NCBI GenBank assembly: GCA_027943335.1
Contig: BSBK01000760.1
Location: 1,587,001 to 1,651,000 of the forward strand
Reading direction: 5' to 3'
DNA length: 64,000 bases
Source: Chamaecyparis obtusa
Lineage: Eukaryota; Streptophyta; Pinopsida; Cupressales; Cupressaceae
Every line of letters begins with the position of its first letter. The stretch's first letter is position 1. Made by a program: the position numbers and the translations under genes. The notes below the pieces were generated by a model. It had not been told where the DNA came from and did not search any database. It was given only the letters and a program-made list of their open reading frames with translations. Positions 12,301 through 22,271 of this stretch are shown piece by piece.

Positions 12301-12864
12301 TTGGAGCCACTCTATAGTATTTGGTCTGGGAGGAATTTGTTGTTTGATAAGCTTGATAGTTTACAGGAACACAGGCCTGATATCCCAAAAGTAGTGATTG
12401 ATGTATTTCAAAGGATTGGCCTAATAAGTGTTGCGTCAAAGTTTTTCAAAGGAAAGTCAAACCAAATAAAGGCTAAGTTAGCCATGTTTGATAAAGATTA
12501 CAACAAGTATTTGCCCCCGGTATATGATGACAATGGAAATGTGGTTAAGCTGGAAGATTGGAAGTTGTCAATGGGTCAGTTGGTAATCAATCAAGATGCC
12601 TTCCTAAAAGATAATAAGGCTTTGGATGTGGAAGGAACTAACAATATAATTGATAATTTATTCAAAGTTGAAAGTGACTGTATTAAGTTTGTAGCAGAAG
12701 TTAAAAATGTGACTGATTCTACATGGGAACGGCAAGTCAACTTATTACAGGAGCTTCAGAGTTATGACTGGCCATCTGATGATGATGTGGTAGCTTGGGA
12801 AAAGCTAATAACAAAGAAGAAGAAGAAACCGGTTATCCAGCTGACAGAGGAGGAAGAAGAATAG
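9379..12864 (+). pseudogene. Extra 3' ORF of the Tat-like element; unknown nuclear-type protein, two internal stops
   Basis: The ATG at 9379 (context AAGGATGAG) opens a 1,162-codon frame that ends at TAG 12862. It is broken only by TAA at 11320 (codon 648) and TAA at 12016 (codon 880), both one C-to-T step from CAA. I do not recognise the family. Codons 1-60 are S/K-rich. Codons 60-540 look globular. Codons 555-650 hold a Lys run, an acidic SSSDEEE stretch, VVDLT at 594-598 in acidic surroundings, and a basic PLKKQR/KQRRE pair that looks like a bipartite nuclear signal. Codons 650-1160 are charged and coiled-coil-like, ending KKPVIQLTEEEEE. It lies where Athila and Tat elements carry extra ORFs. 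A distant link to the 'putative plant transposon protein' domain is possible. I see no signal peptide or convincing membrane anchor, so env is unlikely. Confidence 0.75.
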
Positions 12865-13512
12865 ATTGCACTTGGCACCTGATCCAGAATTTGAGGGAGA
12901 GCGTGTTCAAACAGAGAATGATGTAAATTAGCTTGTAATGGCAGTCATCATTCATATGAAAAATTTGGTAACTGCTCTGAAAATATCTACAAACAAAGGT
13001 GCCAGCTGCGGAAGTTGTTCAGAACTGAAAATACTCCTTGCTGTCTTTATTAAATATCTTTCTGTTTATATTTTCTTTTGTTTTCTAGTGCAAATTTCTA
13101 TCAGCCATCCGAAGCTTGTTGCATCCTTTCGAGGATTCCAGGATGGTTGATTAGTATAAATAGTCAGTTTCTATTGATGATCGGGGTTGGAAAATATTTT
13201 TGTAAAGGAGAGGTCCAGAATATAGAACTTTATTTTCTTGAAATCAAGGAAGACTGTATCAATGCGTTTGATCAATTAATACAAATACACTGGAGTTTTG
13301 TTACTATCATTTGATTGTCTTTACATGTGGAGTGTTTTAGTTTCTTTATGTATTTAGATTGTAAGACAGTTTAAATACATCTTTCACAAGGTGAATGTAG
13401 GGGTTGAGCTTAAGTTTCTTTCAAGGAAAGAGTAAAATCTTAGGGGAGGTCTCTGGGAATTGAATATCTATATGTGGATTTGATGACAGGTGTAAGAATG
13501 GAAACAATGATA
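12865..13512 (+). other. 3' untranslated region before the 3' LTR
   Basis: No coding potential of note. It contains two G-rich purine stretches (near 13205 and 13432) that could serve as the polypurine tract. Neither lies directly against the LTR start I prefer, so the PPT is unresolved. Confidence 0.5.
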
Positions 13513-14112
13513 TGTTAGGCATGTTATTTGAGTTTCATTGTATTTTTTTTAATAGATATATGTGAAGGTAGATTTCGACTCTGATGCCCAGCGGATAAGG
13601 GACTGGTTTTAGATCCGTTTACATTGGTTTACCATCCAAGATATAATTGATTGAAATTTTACTTTATATGCATAATTTCCAGACTTGAGATATTTTATGA
13701 CAAGTTCATAAATATGTATTTCAATGCTTTGAAGAAGCAATAAATGAGGTTAACCCTTCCCTGAGTTTAACTCTAAAAGGAAGAAGGATGAATATCCTTA
13801 AGCCATTGTGTCGTATTGCTATTTTTATTATCTATATCATGATGTTTTGTATCAGGATAATTTGGGTTATACTCAGAGTTTTAGCAACTTATTGAGTTAG
13901 ATTTTGAAGGCAGTAACAAAGCAGTGAAGGAGCAAGTTCTCAATTCAGAGCTCAGTTGAACATTGAATTGATAGAGGTACACCCGCCTGAGTATATATTA
14001 CTCAAAGTGAAGAAGGTCTTAACCTTAACACCTTAGTAGTTTTTAACTTGCTAGGTTACAGCCATTGGGATTATTTGAGTAATTGATTAATCTGCAGGTT
14101 CAAACACTAACA
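13513..14112 (+). repeat. 3' LTR of the Tat-like element
   Basis: The right end at 14112 is fixed by the match to bases 1-193. The left end is inferred from TGTTAG at 13513, which forms a 6-bp inverted repeat with the terminal CTAACA, giving about 600 bp. A TATA-like TTTATATG lies near 13663. The start could be wrong because no strong polypurine tract precedes it. Confidence 0.6.
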
Positions 14113-14699
14113 GGTCCTATTCCTTCTCTCTACAATTTCATTCTGCTGAGGGGTTCTAGGTGCACTTGACTATCTCTTTATGCCATTTTCTTCGCAGTAC
14201 TCATAGAATCTGTCAAAGGTGAATTCTCCTCCTCTATCTTATCTCAAACATTTTATCTTTAGTCCAGATTCATTCTCAACCTTAGCTTTGAATATTTTGA
14301 ACTTCTCAAATGCTTTTGACTTATCTTTCAAGAACACAACCCACATCATCCTAGTATAATCATCAACAAACAAAATGAAATACTTTTCACCATAGTATGA
14401 TCTTGTTTTAGCTGGACCACATAGGTCTATATGAATCAGATCCAACTTGTTCTTTTCTAAATTGTGCTTGCTCCTGAATGAATTTCCCACATGCTTTTCC
14501 ATCACACATTCCCTACATATAGTATCAACTAGTTTTGCTATGCTAGGTAGATCTCTTACTGCAAATGGGTCACCATCTTGTTCTTCCAATCAAGATAATT
14601 CTCTCCATCAAACTTAGGACTTTATTTTCTAAAGTGTGCCATCTGATCAACCTCAAGCTATTAAACTTTATCTCCGAGGCACTTGGCTCTAATAACAAT
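14113..14699 (-). pseudogene. Copia A: internally deleted gag-integrase fragment
   Basis: Read on the minus strand, this starts with a leader resembling copia C, a gag start at 14642, and a short gag stretch (SPKFDGENY). Near 14557-14561 it jumps directly into the integrase region (RDLPSIAKLVDTICRECVM, then LCGP...FVDDYTRMMW). Compared with copia C about 1.4 kb is missing, with a 3-base AGT overlap at the join, and the two parts are in different frames. Codon 7 of gag is also a stop. The fragment is cut off at 14113 by the Tat-like element. Confidence 0.85.
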
Positions 14700-14709
14700 T
14701 GTTAGGAAT
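14700..14709 (-). repeat. First 10 bp of the copia A/B shared LTR
   Basis: TGTTAGGAAT is the plus-strand start of the reverse LTR. It continues at 21066 after the chromovirus, and its last five bases form the chromovirus target duplication. Confidence 0.8.
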
Positions 14710-15562
14710 TGATGCAGGAGCATCCTAGGTGTAAGAGAAATCTTGCATCACCCAAAAATATTTTTATTTTTGTATTCAATAAGGGCTATCTTGTGCAGAG
14801 TTGCTATTTATGGAAACTTGCTATTTTTAGTAAGTTGGTCTTACGATCTTGGAATGTTCTAATTTTACATATGGAGGTTCATCTCAGTCATACTAGCCTA
14901 TCAGCAAAGTTTCATGGCTAGATCAGGTCTAGTTTTGAAGATATTGAAGATTTTCGGTATTGGCAGCAGGGTACAAAAACTTCAAACTCAGTTTTGAAGG
15001 CTTTAGAGGCCCCGGATGAGGTTGAAAATTTGGGTGATGAGCGCTTTGTGTTAGTCAAGCCTATAGAGTGCTTCGTGGCATTTCCAGAATGGGGTTATAA
15101 TAGCCAATCAGGTCAAAGGGTGATGACTTATGGTCTTCGAAAGTTGGGTCACCTGAAATGGCAGAAAATAATTTTTCTTCAAAATTTTTGTTTGGGTTTG
15201 AAAACTCATTTTGAGCCAAATTTGATGTAATAAATTGTAAAATAAAATAATTCTAAGTTTGGTCGGCCCTAAGGGCTAAATTTCTAGAACCTTCTCAGGC
15301 GGTAGAAATTGCCTATATAAAGAATGCCCGTAGTGCTGTCTAGGGCAGTTCTAGTAGTAGATCTGGGTATTGATTCGAGGCTTTGTCCTACAGAATATTG
15401 TAAGGGAATGCCCATGTGGCTTTGCATATTGTAATTCTGAAAGTTTGTAATTCCACATTTGTAGAGATAATAAGAAGCCAATTTTCTATTCTTGCATATT
15501 ATTGTTGTTGTTTCTCTATTTCTGTTATGTGTTTGTGGTATTAAGGGGAGCACCCTTCATCA
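14710..15562 (+). repeat. Chromovirus 5' LTR
   Basis: Starts TGATGCAGGAGCATCC and ends CTTCATCA. A TATA-like CTATATAAAGAA lies near 15312, and a polyadenylation-like AATAAA context lies near 15230. The short ORF at 14994-15230 inside it has no known relatives that I recognise and is probably chance. Confidence 0.95.
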
Positions 15563-15564
15563 AG

Positions 15565-15581
15565 TGGTATCAGAGAAGGAG
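15565..15581 (+). other. Chromovirus primer binding site (initiator tRNA-Met type)
   Basis: TGGTATCAGAGAAGGAG starts two bases after the LTR. The TGGTATCAGAG core is the usual plant initiator tRNA-Met complement. Confidence 0.85.
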
Positions 15582-15663
15582 TTCTTGAGTGTGTAAACAG
15601 ATCACTGACTGTGAGGCAGTTTGCACCAGGACCGTGGTTAGGGTTTCAGCGTGCATCGCGAAA

Positions 15664-18600
15664 ATGCCTCCACGAAGAGAACGTGGTAGAAGAGCTGGTG
15701 CTATGACACCTGAGGTTAGAGAGCTGCAGAGGCAAGTGTGAGCATTGCAAGAAGAGATTCGTAGAGGAATGAATCTTAATGTCAGAGACGAAAGTGAGGA
15801 TGAAGCCGAAGAAGAATATCAAGAAGGAGAAGCTGAAATTGTGAACCAGGAGGAAGAAATACTTTTTCGGGCAATTTCCAAGATTGGGAAAAGACCTAAG
15901 ATTGAGGTTCCTACATTTTCTAGAAATCTTAACCTAGAGGAATTGATCGACTGGATCAATGAATGTGAGGAATATTTTGAGTATGAAGATGTTGAGGATC
16001 CTGATAGGGTCAAATTTGCGAAGGCCAGATTGAAAGGTCATGCAAAGATCTGGTGGCAAGAAATTCAATTGGAGTGAAATAGAAGAGGGAAAGATAAAAT
16101 TACAAGATGGGATTAAATGGTGGATAAATTGAAGTGATAGTTCATTCCTGTTGATTATGAGCTTGACCTACTAAAGAAAATGCAAAGTTTGAAGCAAGCA
16201 GGAAGATCTGTTCAGGAGTATACAGAGGAGTTCTATCAACTCCTCATCAAAATAGGCCATGCAGAAGCTGATAAGGAGAAAGTTGCCCGATACCTTGATG
16301 GGTTAAGGCCAAGCATTCAGGAGGAGTTGAATTTGGTTCGAATGAACAGTATTGAGGAGGCATACCAGTTTGCCCTAAAATTAGAGAAAAAGTTGAACAA
16401 GAAGTTTGAGAGTAGACAAAATGGAAGAGGTCATGGTGGAAGATCTGGCGGATGGTCATATGGTGGCCAAAATGAAGATCCAAAAAAGAAGGATGAGGCT
16501 AGTAGTAGTTAGAATCAGAGAGGAAATAATTCCAATCATTTTTAGGATCAGAGTAATAGAGATCAGAGAGGAAGAGGAAGAGGAAAAGGATCTGGAAGAG
16601 GAGGCTTCCGTGGAACATGTTTTCACTGTGGAGAAGAAGGTCATAGGGCATTTGAATGTCCTCAGTGCCAAGGTAGAACAGATAGGAGAAATGAAGGCCA
16701 GGCCAAAGTTGCACAAGTAGATGAAGATGCTAGATCATCAAATTCTGAAGATGCTGAAAGAGGAGAAACGCTACTAAACAGAAGAGTCTTGTTGAGTGGT
16801 GAGAATGAACCTGGACAAAGGAGGAGCCTGTTTAACACTTGATGCAAGTGTGAGGGTAAATGCTATGATGTGATTATCGATAGTGGAAGCACTGAATATT
16901 TGGTGTCAGAAGAGATGGTGAAAAAGTTGAAGCTCAAGAGACAGAAACACCCACATCCATATCGGATTTCCTGGGTGCAGGATGACCACAAGGTCGTGGT
17001 CAGTGAACAGTGTCTGGTAAAGTTCAAGATCGGCGGGTACCAAGATGAGGTACTATGTGATATCATCTCTATGGATTCATGTCATATGTTATTGGGTAGA
17101 CCGTGGTAGTTTGACATATGTGTTGTACACGATGGTCGTGCGAATACCTATTCCCTGACAAAGGATGGAGTGCGACATAAGCTAAAGCCATTGAAGGAGA
17201 CTGAAGAAAAGGTATGTGGTAATGCAAGAATAACATTTGTTGATGGAAGAAAATTCCTAGATGGTATGAGGCATGAGCATGTGTGTTTTGCTTTAATTCC
17301 AAAAGTTGGTAAAGAAGTAGAGGATGTACCTATAGAAGTTGCAGATTTGTTGAATGAGTTTCAGGATATTATATCTGATAATGTACCTGATGGATTACCA
17401 CCGGTAAGGAAGATCAGTCATCAGATGGATCTGATTCCAAGAGCCAATTTTCCAAATAAGGTAGCACACAGAATGACGTTAATAGAAAGTGAAGAGTTGA
17501 ATAGACAAGTACGTGAGTTATTGCAGAAGGGGTTGATTCCAGAGAGTCTAAGTCCCTGTGCTGTACCAATGGTATTAGCACCAAAGAAGAATGGAGAGTG
17601 GAGGATGTGTATAGATTCCAGAGCAATAAACAAGATCACAATCAAGTATAGGTTTCCATTGCCACGAATGGATGATATTATGGACTGTTTGAGTAGAGCT
17701 ATGTATTTTTCAAAGATAGATCTAAAGAGTGGATATCACCAGATTTAGATCAGAGAAGGAGATGAATGGAAGACTGCCTTCAAGAAAAAGAAAAGACTGT
17801 ATGAGTGGTTGGTCATGCCTTTTGGGCTAACCAATGCACCGAGCACTTTCATGCAGCTCATGAACAAGGTTCTAAAAGAATTTTTGGGTAAGTTTGTCAT
17901 TGTTTACCTAGATGATATTTTGATTTTTAGCAAGACATTGGAGGAAAATATGCTGCATATTTGTATGGTGTTTGAGAAGTTGAGAGATGAGAAATTGTTG
18001 ATTAATTTCAAGAAGTGCAGTTTTGTGAAGAAAGAGTTAGTGTATTTGGGATTTGTAGTTTCAGCAGAAGGTCTAGAAATGGACCCAAAGAAGGTACAGG
18101 CTATCCTTGAATGGCCTACTCCAAGGAGTGGTACTAAGGTAAGATCTTTTCATGGTTTGGCTAGCTTTTATAGAAAGTTTATCAAAAATTTTAGCAGTAT
18201 TTGTGGACCCTTGACTAAAACAATGAGAGGGGATAGAAAAGAGTTTAAGTGGACTAATGGGGCAGAAAAGAGTTTTCAATTGTTGAAACAAAAAGTTATA
18301 GAACAACCTATTTTAGCACTTCCAGATTTTAATAAGGTGTTTCAAGTAGATTGTGATGCTAGTGGTACTACAATAGGAGTTGTTATGAGCCAAGAAGGTA
18401 AACCTGTTACTTATTTTAGTGAGAAGTTAAATGATGCCAAGAGAAAATATTCTGTCTATGATCAGGAATTTTATGCTATAGTTCAAGAATTAAAGAAGTG
18501 GAGACATTATCTACTTCCTAAGGAGTTTGTTTTGTATACTGATCATCAAGCTTTGCAATATTTGAATAGTCAAGGAAAGTTGAATCAGAGGCATTTGAAA

Positions 18601-20169
18601 TGGGTTGAGTTTTTGCAGAGTTATACATTTGTTTTGAAACATAGGAGTGGAAAGTCTAATAGGGTTGTGGATGCTCTTAGCAGAAGGAAACTATTGCTGA
18701 CAGAGATGCAGATTAAGGTGATTGGGTTCAAGGAACTCAAGAATTTGTATCCAGAGGATCCTGATTTTGGTGAAGCTTGGAAATCTTGTACAGAACCTGT
18801 TACTCTAGACAAGATGAAATGGCTGGATTTCATCATCTAGGATGATATGCTATTTAGAGGGATTCAGTTGTGCATTCCAAGAAGTTCTATGAGGGAGAAT
18901 CTCATCAAAGAGAAGTATAGTGGAGGATTGGCCGGACATTTTGGTCGTGATAAAACCTTTGCTTTGGTTGGTGAGAATTATTATTGGCCACAGTTGCAGC
19001 AAGATGTGAAGAAGTTTGTACAGAGTTGCAGAGTATGTTAGATGGTGAAAGGAGTGAAGCATAATATAGGGTTGTATCAGCCATTTCCTATACCAGAGAA
19101 GCCTTGGGAGGATATCAGTATGGACTTTGTTCTTGGTTTACCGAGGACACAGCAGGGACATGATTCAATTTTTGTAGTAGTTGATAGATTTTCAAAGATG
19201 ACACATTTCATTCCCTGCAAGAAGACTAATGATGTTGTTCATGTAGCAGAATTATTTTTCAGAGAAGTGGTGAGACTACATGGTTTGCCAAAGACCATAG
19301 TGTCAGATCAAGATACTAAGTTTGTTGGATATTTCTGGCAGACATTGTGGAAGAAGTTGAAGATAGATTTGAAGTTCAGTTCATCACATCATCCACAGAC
19401 TGATGGACAAACAGAGGTGGTGAATAGAAGTTTGGGAAATTTGCTGAGATGTTTGGTTGGAGATAAGCCAATAGGATGGGATTTGATTTTACCACAGGTA
19501 GAATTTGCATACAATAATTTTGTCAATAGGAGCACTGGTAAATCACCATTCCAGATTGTATATGGAAGTAGTCCAAGAAATGCATCTGAATTGAGAAAGA
19601 TAGATAAAGGAGAAATAAGTAGTGCTGAAGCTGAGGATTTTGCAGAACACTTGAAGAACATCCATGAGGAGGTGAGGAAGCATATTACCAAGATGAATGC
19701 ACAGTATAAGGCTAAGGTAGATGAGAAAAGGAGGCATAAGGAATTTTAGTTTGGGGATGAAGTCATGGTTCATTTGCAGAAAGAGCGAGTTCCAGTTGGT
19801 ACATATAACAAGTTGAAAATGAAGAAGTTTGGACCATGTAAGACATTGAAGAAGCATGATTCAGGAAATGCATATGAGGTAGAATTGCCTAGTAAGCTAA
19901 ATATTTCACTAGTGTTTAACATTTCAGATTTGACAGAGTATCATGAAGGAGGTGTTGAAGATGAGGTTGCAACAACACAGTGGAGTATTCCAGCAACCAG
20001 TTCAGATTTCAAGGAGATTGAAGACATACTAGATAGTCGTGTTGGCAGAAACACAAGGAATAGGACATATGAAGAGTATTTGGTCAAATAGAAAGGACAA
20101 CCCATTGAAGATTCATCATGGCTAACAAAGCAGGAGGTTAACCATCTTGGTTTTCCTCTGCACACTTGA
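15664..20169 (+). pseudogene. Chromovirus gag-pol with chromodomain, multiple stops
   Basis: A single frame of 1,502 codons runs from ATG 15664 (MPPRRERGRR) to TGA 20167 without a frameshift. Domains: gag with an acidic N-terminus and an IWWQEIQLE capsid stretch; an RGRGRG linker and zinc knuckle CFHCGEEGHRAFEC near 16618; protease D406-S-G-S; RT with YLDD at codons 748-751; RNase H starting VDCDASGTTIG; integrase with HHCC, D-D-35-E (MDFV, SDQD, TEVVNR); and a chromodomain at about 19960-20150. The chromodomain would bind modified histone tails and direct insertion to heterochromatin. About a dozen stops interrupt it (for example 15739, 16075, 16135, 16138, 16510, 17107, 17746, 18838, 19039, 19747, 20089). 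Most fit CAG/CGA to TAG/TGA, and the last replaces the chromodomain Trp (TGG to TAG). Confidence 0.93.
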
Positions 20170-20207
20170 GTCATGACAGGGTCACTTCTCAAATTACCCC
20201 AGGTGTC

Positions 20208-21060
20208 TGATGCAGAAGCATCCTGGGTGTAAGAGCAATCTTGCATCACCCAAAAATATTTTTGTTTTTGTATTCCATAAGGGCTATCTTGTGCAGAGTT
20301 TCTATTTATGGAAACTTGCTATTTTTAGTAAGTTGGTCTTACGATCTTAGAATATTCTAATTTTACATATGGAGGTTCAACTCAATCATACCAGCCTGCC
20401 AACAAAGTTTCATGGCTAGATCAGGTCTAGTTTTGAAGATATTGAAGATTTTCAGTATTGGCAGCAAGGTACAAAAACTTCAAACTTAGTTTTGAAGGCT
20501 TTAGAGGCCCCGAATGAGGTTGAAAATTTGAGTGATGGGTGCTTTATGCAAGTCAAGCCTGTAGAGTGCTTCGTGGCATTTCCAGAATGAGGTTATAATA
20601 GCCAATCGGGTCAACGGGTGATGACTTATGGTCTTTGGAAGTTGGGTCACCTAAAATGGCAAAAAATAATTTTTCTTCAAAATTTCTGTTTGGGTTTCAA
20701 AACTCATTTTGAGCTGACTTTGATGTAATAAATTGTAAAATAAAATAATTCTAAGTTTGGTCGGCCCTAAGGGCTAAATTTCTAGAACCTTCTCGAGCGG
20801 TGGAAATTGCCTATATAAAGAAGGCCCGTAGTGTTGTCTAGGGCAGTTCTAGTAGTAGATTTGGGTATTGATTCGAGGCTTTGTCCTACAGAATATTGTA
20901 AGGGAATGCCCATGTGGCTTTGCATATTGTAATTTTGAAAGTTTGTAATTCCACATTTGTGGAGATAATAAGAAGCCAATTTTCTATTCTTGCATATGAT
21001 TGTTGTTGTTTTTCTATTTCTGTTATGTGTTTGTGGTATTAAGGGGAGCACCCTTCATCA
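20208..21060 (+). repeat. Chromovirus 3' LTR
   Basis: Same length and ends as 14710-15562, followed directly by the GGAAT target duplication. No good polypurine tract is visible just upstream. Confidence 0.95.
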
Positions 21061-21065
21061 GGAAT

Positions 21066-22271
21066 AGTTCCAAGAGATAACTAAGAGGGAGGGGGGGCGA
21101 ATCAATTATCTAAAAGTTTCAATTCTTTATCCAATTAATTATACTTAAACATAAAGCATAAACACAATGAAAGAACACATGAACACAACACCAATATTTT
21201 GGTTATGGGTAAACCCAAATAGGTAAAAACCTTGGTGGGAATTGACACCCACTAATATTCTGTGCTAGTGTATTATCATTCTTGTTAGAAGATCCTTAAA
21301 CATGTTAGGAGTTTCTTTATAGTATATTTAGTACAGTAGACCTGGTCAAGGGTCAGACCATGCTAGGAGTCTTTTACAATAGTCCCTGTTAGGGGAGAGG
21401 ACGCATTGTCTGAGAGCTCACAACTCAAAGGGGTGAAGGCTACAACCTTCTGAATAATAGATACACACTATATCTAGATCTTGGTGAACTACACTTAGAC
21501 CTTCTATTTGGATCAATTCCAATAAATAGAACTTACACTTTACTTGGTCACATAGACCTTCCTCTAATGGTTCAACACTTCGCACACTCTACTCTACTCT
21601 GCTTAATCAACTATTAACCACAGTCAAGAAATCACAAATGACTACCTATACATATCTATTCTCTAAATGATATAATCAAGTCGGCCTATTAGAACCACCT
21701 TTAAATCATATTAGAGAAACCATAACAAACCTAGATAAACATTATGGTGGCTCTACTATGCACACAACACATTCTGGGACCTGTTCAATAAGATAATTGT
21801 AGACGTATGCTACACACTATCAGCTCTACCAAAATAACTACATCTTTCTCCTCAAGGTGAAAAACTTCATGCGCTCTTAACCGAACATCAATAACTCTTC
21901 TCTAAGCTTAACTCCAAGGCCACATAAACAAAAGATATGTGCAACTCCATAACCAATAAAATGTCTGTCTGCTCTTCTGAATAAACATAGGAAATTGCTA
22001 CTGGCAAATAACGACTGCATAAATTCACTTCTACTAAATATCAGACTATTTGTCCATTACTAAATCATCACTAACATGTCTTCAACATATATCCAAGTGC
22101 GCAAGGCTCGATGATAACTGTATGGACAAACATACATAGAACACTCTTTGTTACTCTGTTAGGAACACTGCTGATACAAGCTTCTATATAACTATCTATA
22201 CTAACAGTTAACCTCTATGCCCATGATATTATGCTGATAGTCAGTACTAGCCTACTGGAAAATCTCCAACA
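21066..22271 (-). repeat. Reverse copia LTR shared by copies A and B (main part)
   Basis: This continues the LTR begun at 14700 and ends AATCTCCAACA next to a polypurine tract. With the first 10 bp it totals about 1.2 kb, against 1.30 kb for the LTRs of B and C. The missing ~90 bases lie near the end, at about 22240. It acts as the 5' LTR of fragment A and the 3' LTR of copy B. Confidence 0.85.

Larger units (their letters stand above)
1..14112 (+). mobile_element. Tat-like Ty3/gypsy LTR retrotransposon, 5' LTR truncated by window edge
   Basis: Bases 1-193 repeat almost exactly at 13920-14112, so they are the ends of the two LTRs of one forward element. Between them lie a PBS, a gag-pol frame in the Ty3/gypsy order (RT-RNase H before integrase), a non-coding spacer, a long extra 3' ORF and the 3' LTR. 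A PBS resembling the tRNA-Arg type I recall from Ogre/Tat elements, an extra archaeal-type RNase H and an extra 3' ORF together suggest the Tat branch of plant non-chromoviral gypsy elements. The visible LTR portions differ at 4 of 193 positions, so the insertion is fairly young. It lies in copia fragment A. The TSD cannot be checked because the left end is outside the window. The sublineage is inferred, not proven. Confidence 0.85.
14710..21060 (+). mobile_element. Complete Ty3/gypsy chromovirus
   Basis: Two 853-bp LTRs (14710-15562 and 20208-21060) flank a PBS and a gag-pol frame that ends in a chromodomain. Perfect 5-bp target duplications GGAAT lie at 14705-14709 and 21061-21065. The LTRs differ by roughly 45-50 positions by eye (about 5-6%). 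The target was the end of a reverse copia LTR. Structurally whole, but the ORF carries many stops. Confidence 0.95.

Noticed and set aside
14557..14565. Copia A gag-integrase join as a retrotransposed spliced RNA
   Set aside because: No placement of the join gives a GT...AG intron; the 3-base AGT overlap fits a microhomology deletion better.
14994..15230. 78-codon ORF in the chromovirus LTR as a gene
   Set aside because: The partner LTR carries several stops and changes at the same place, with no sign of coding constraint.
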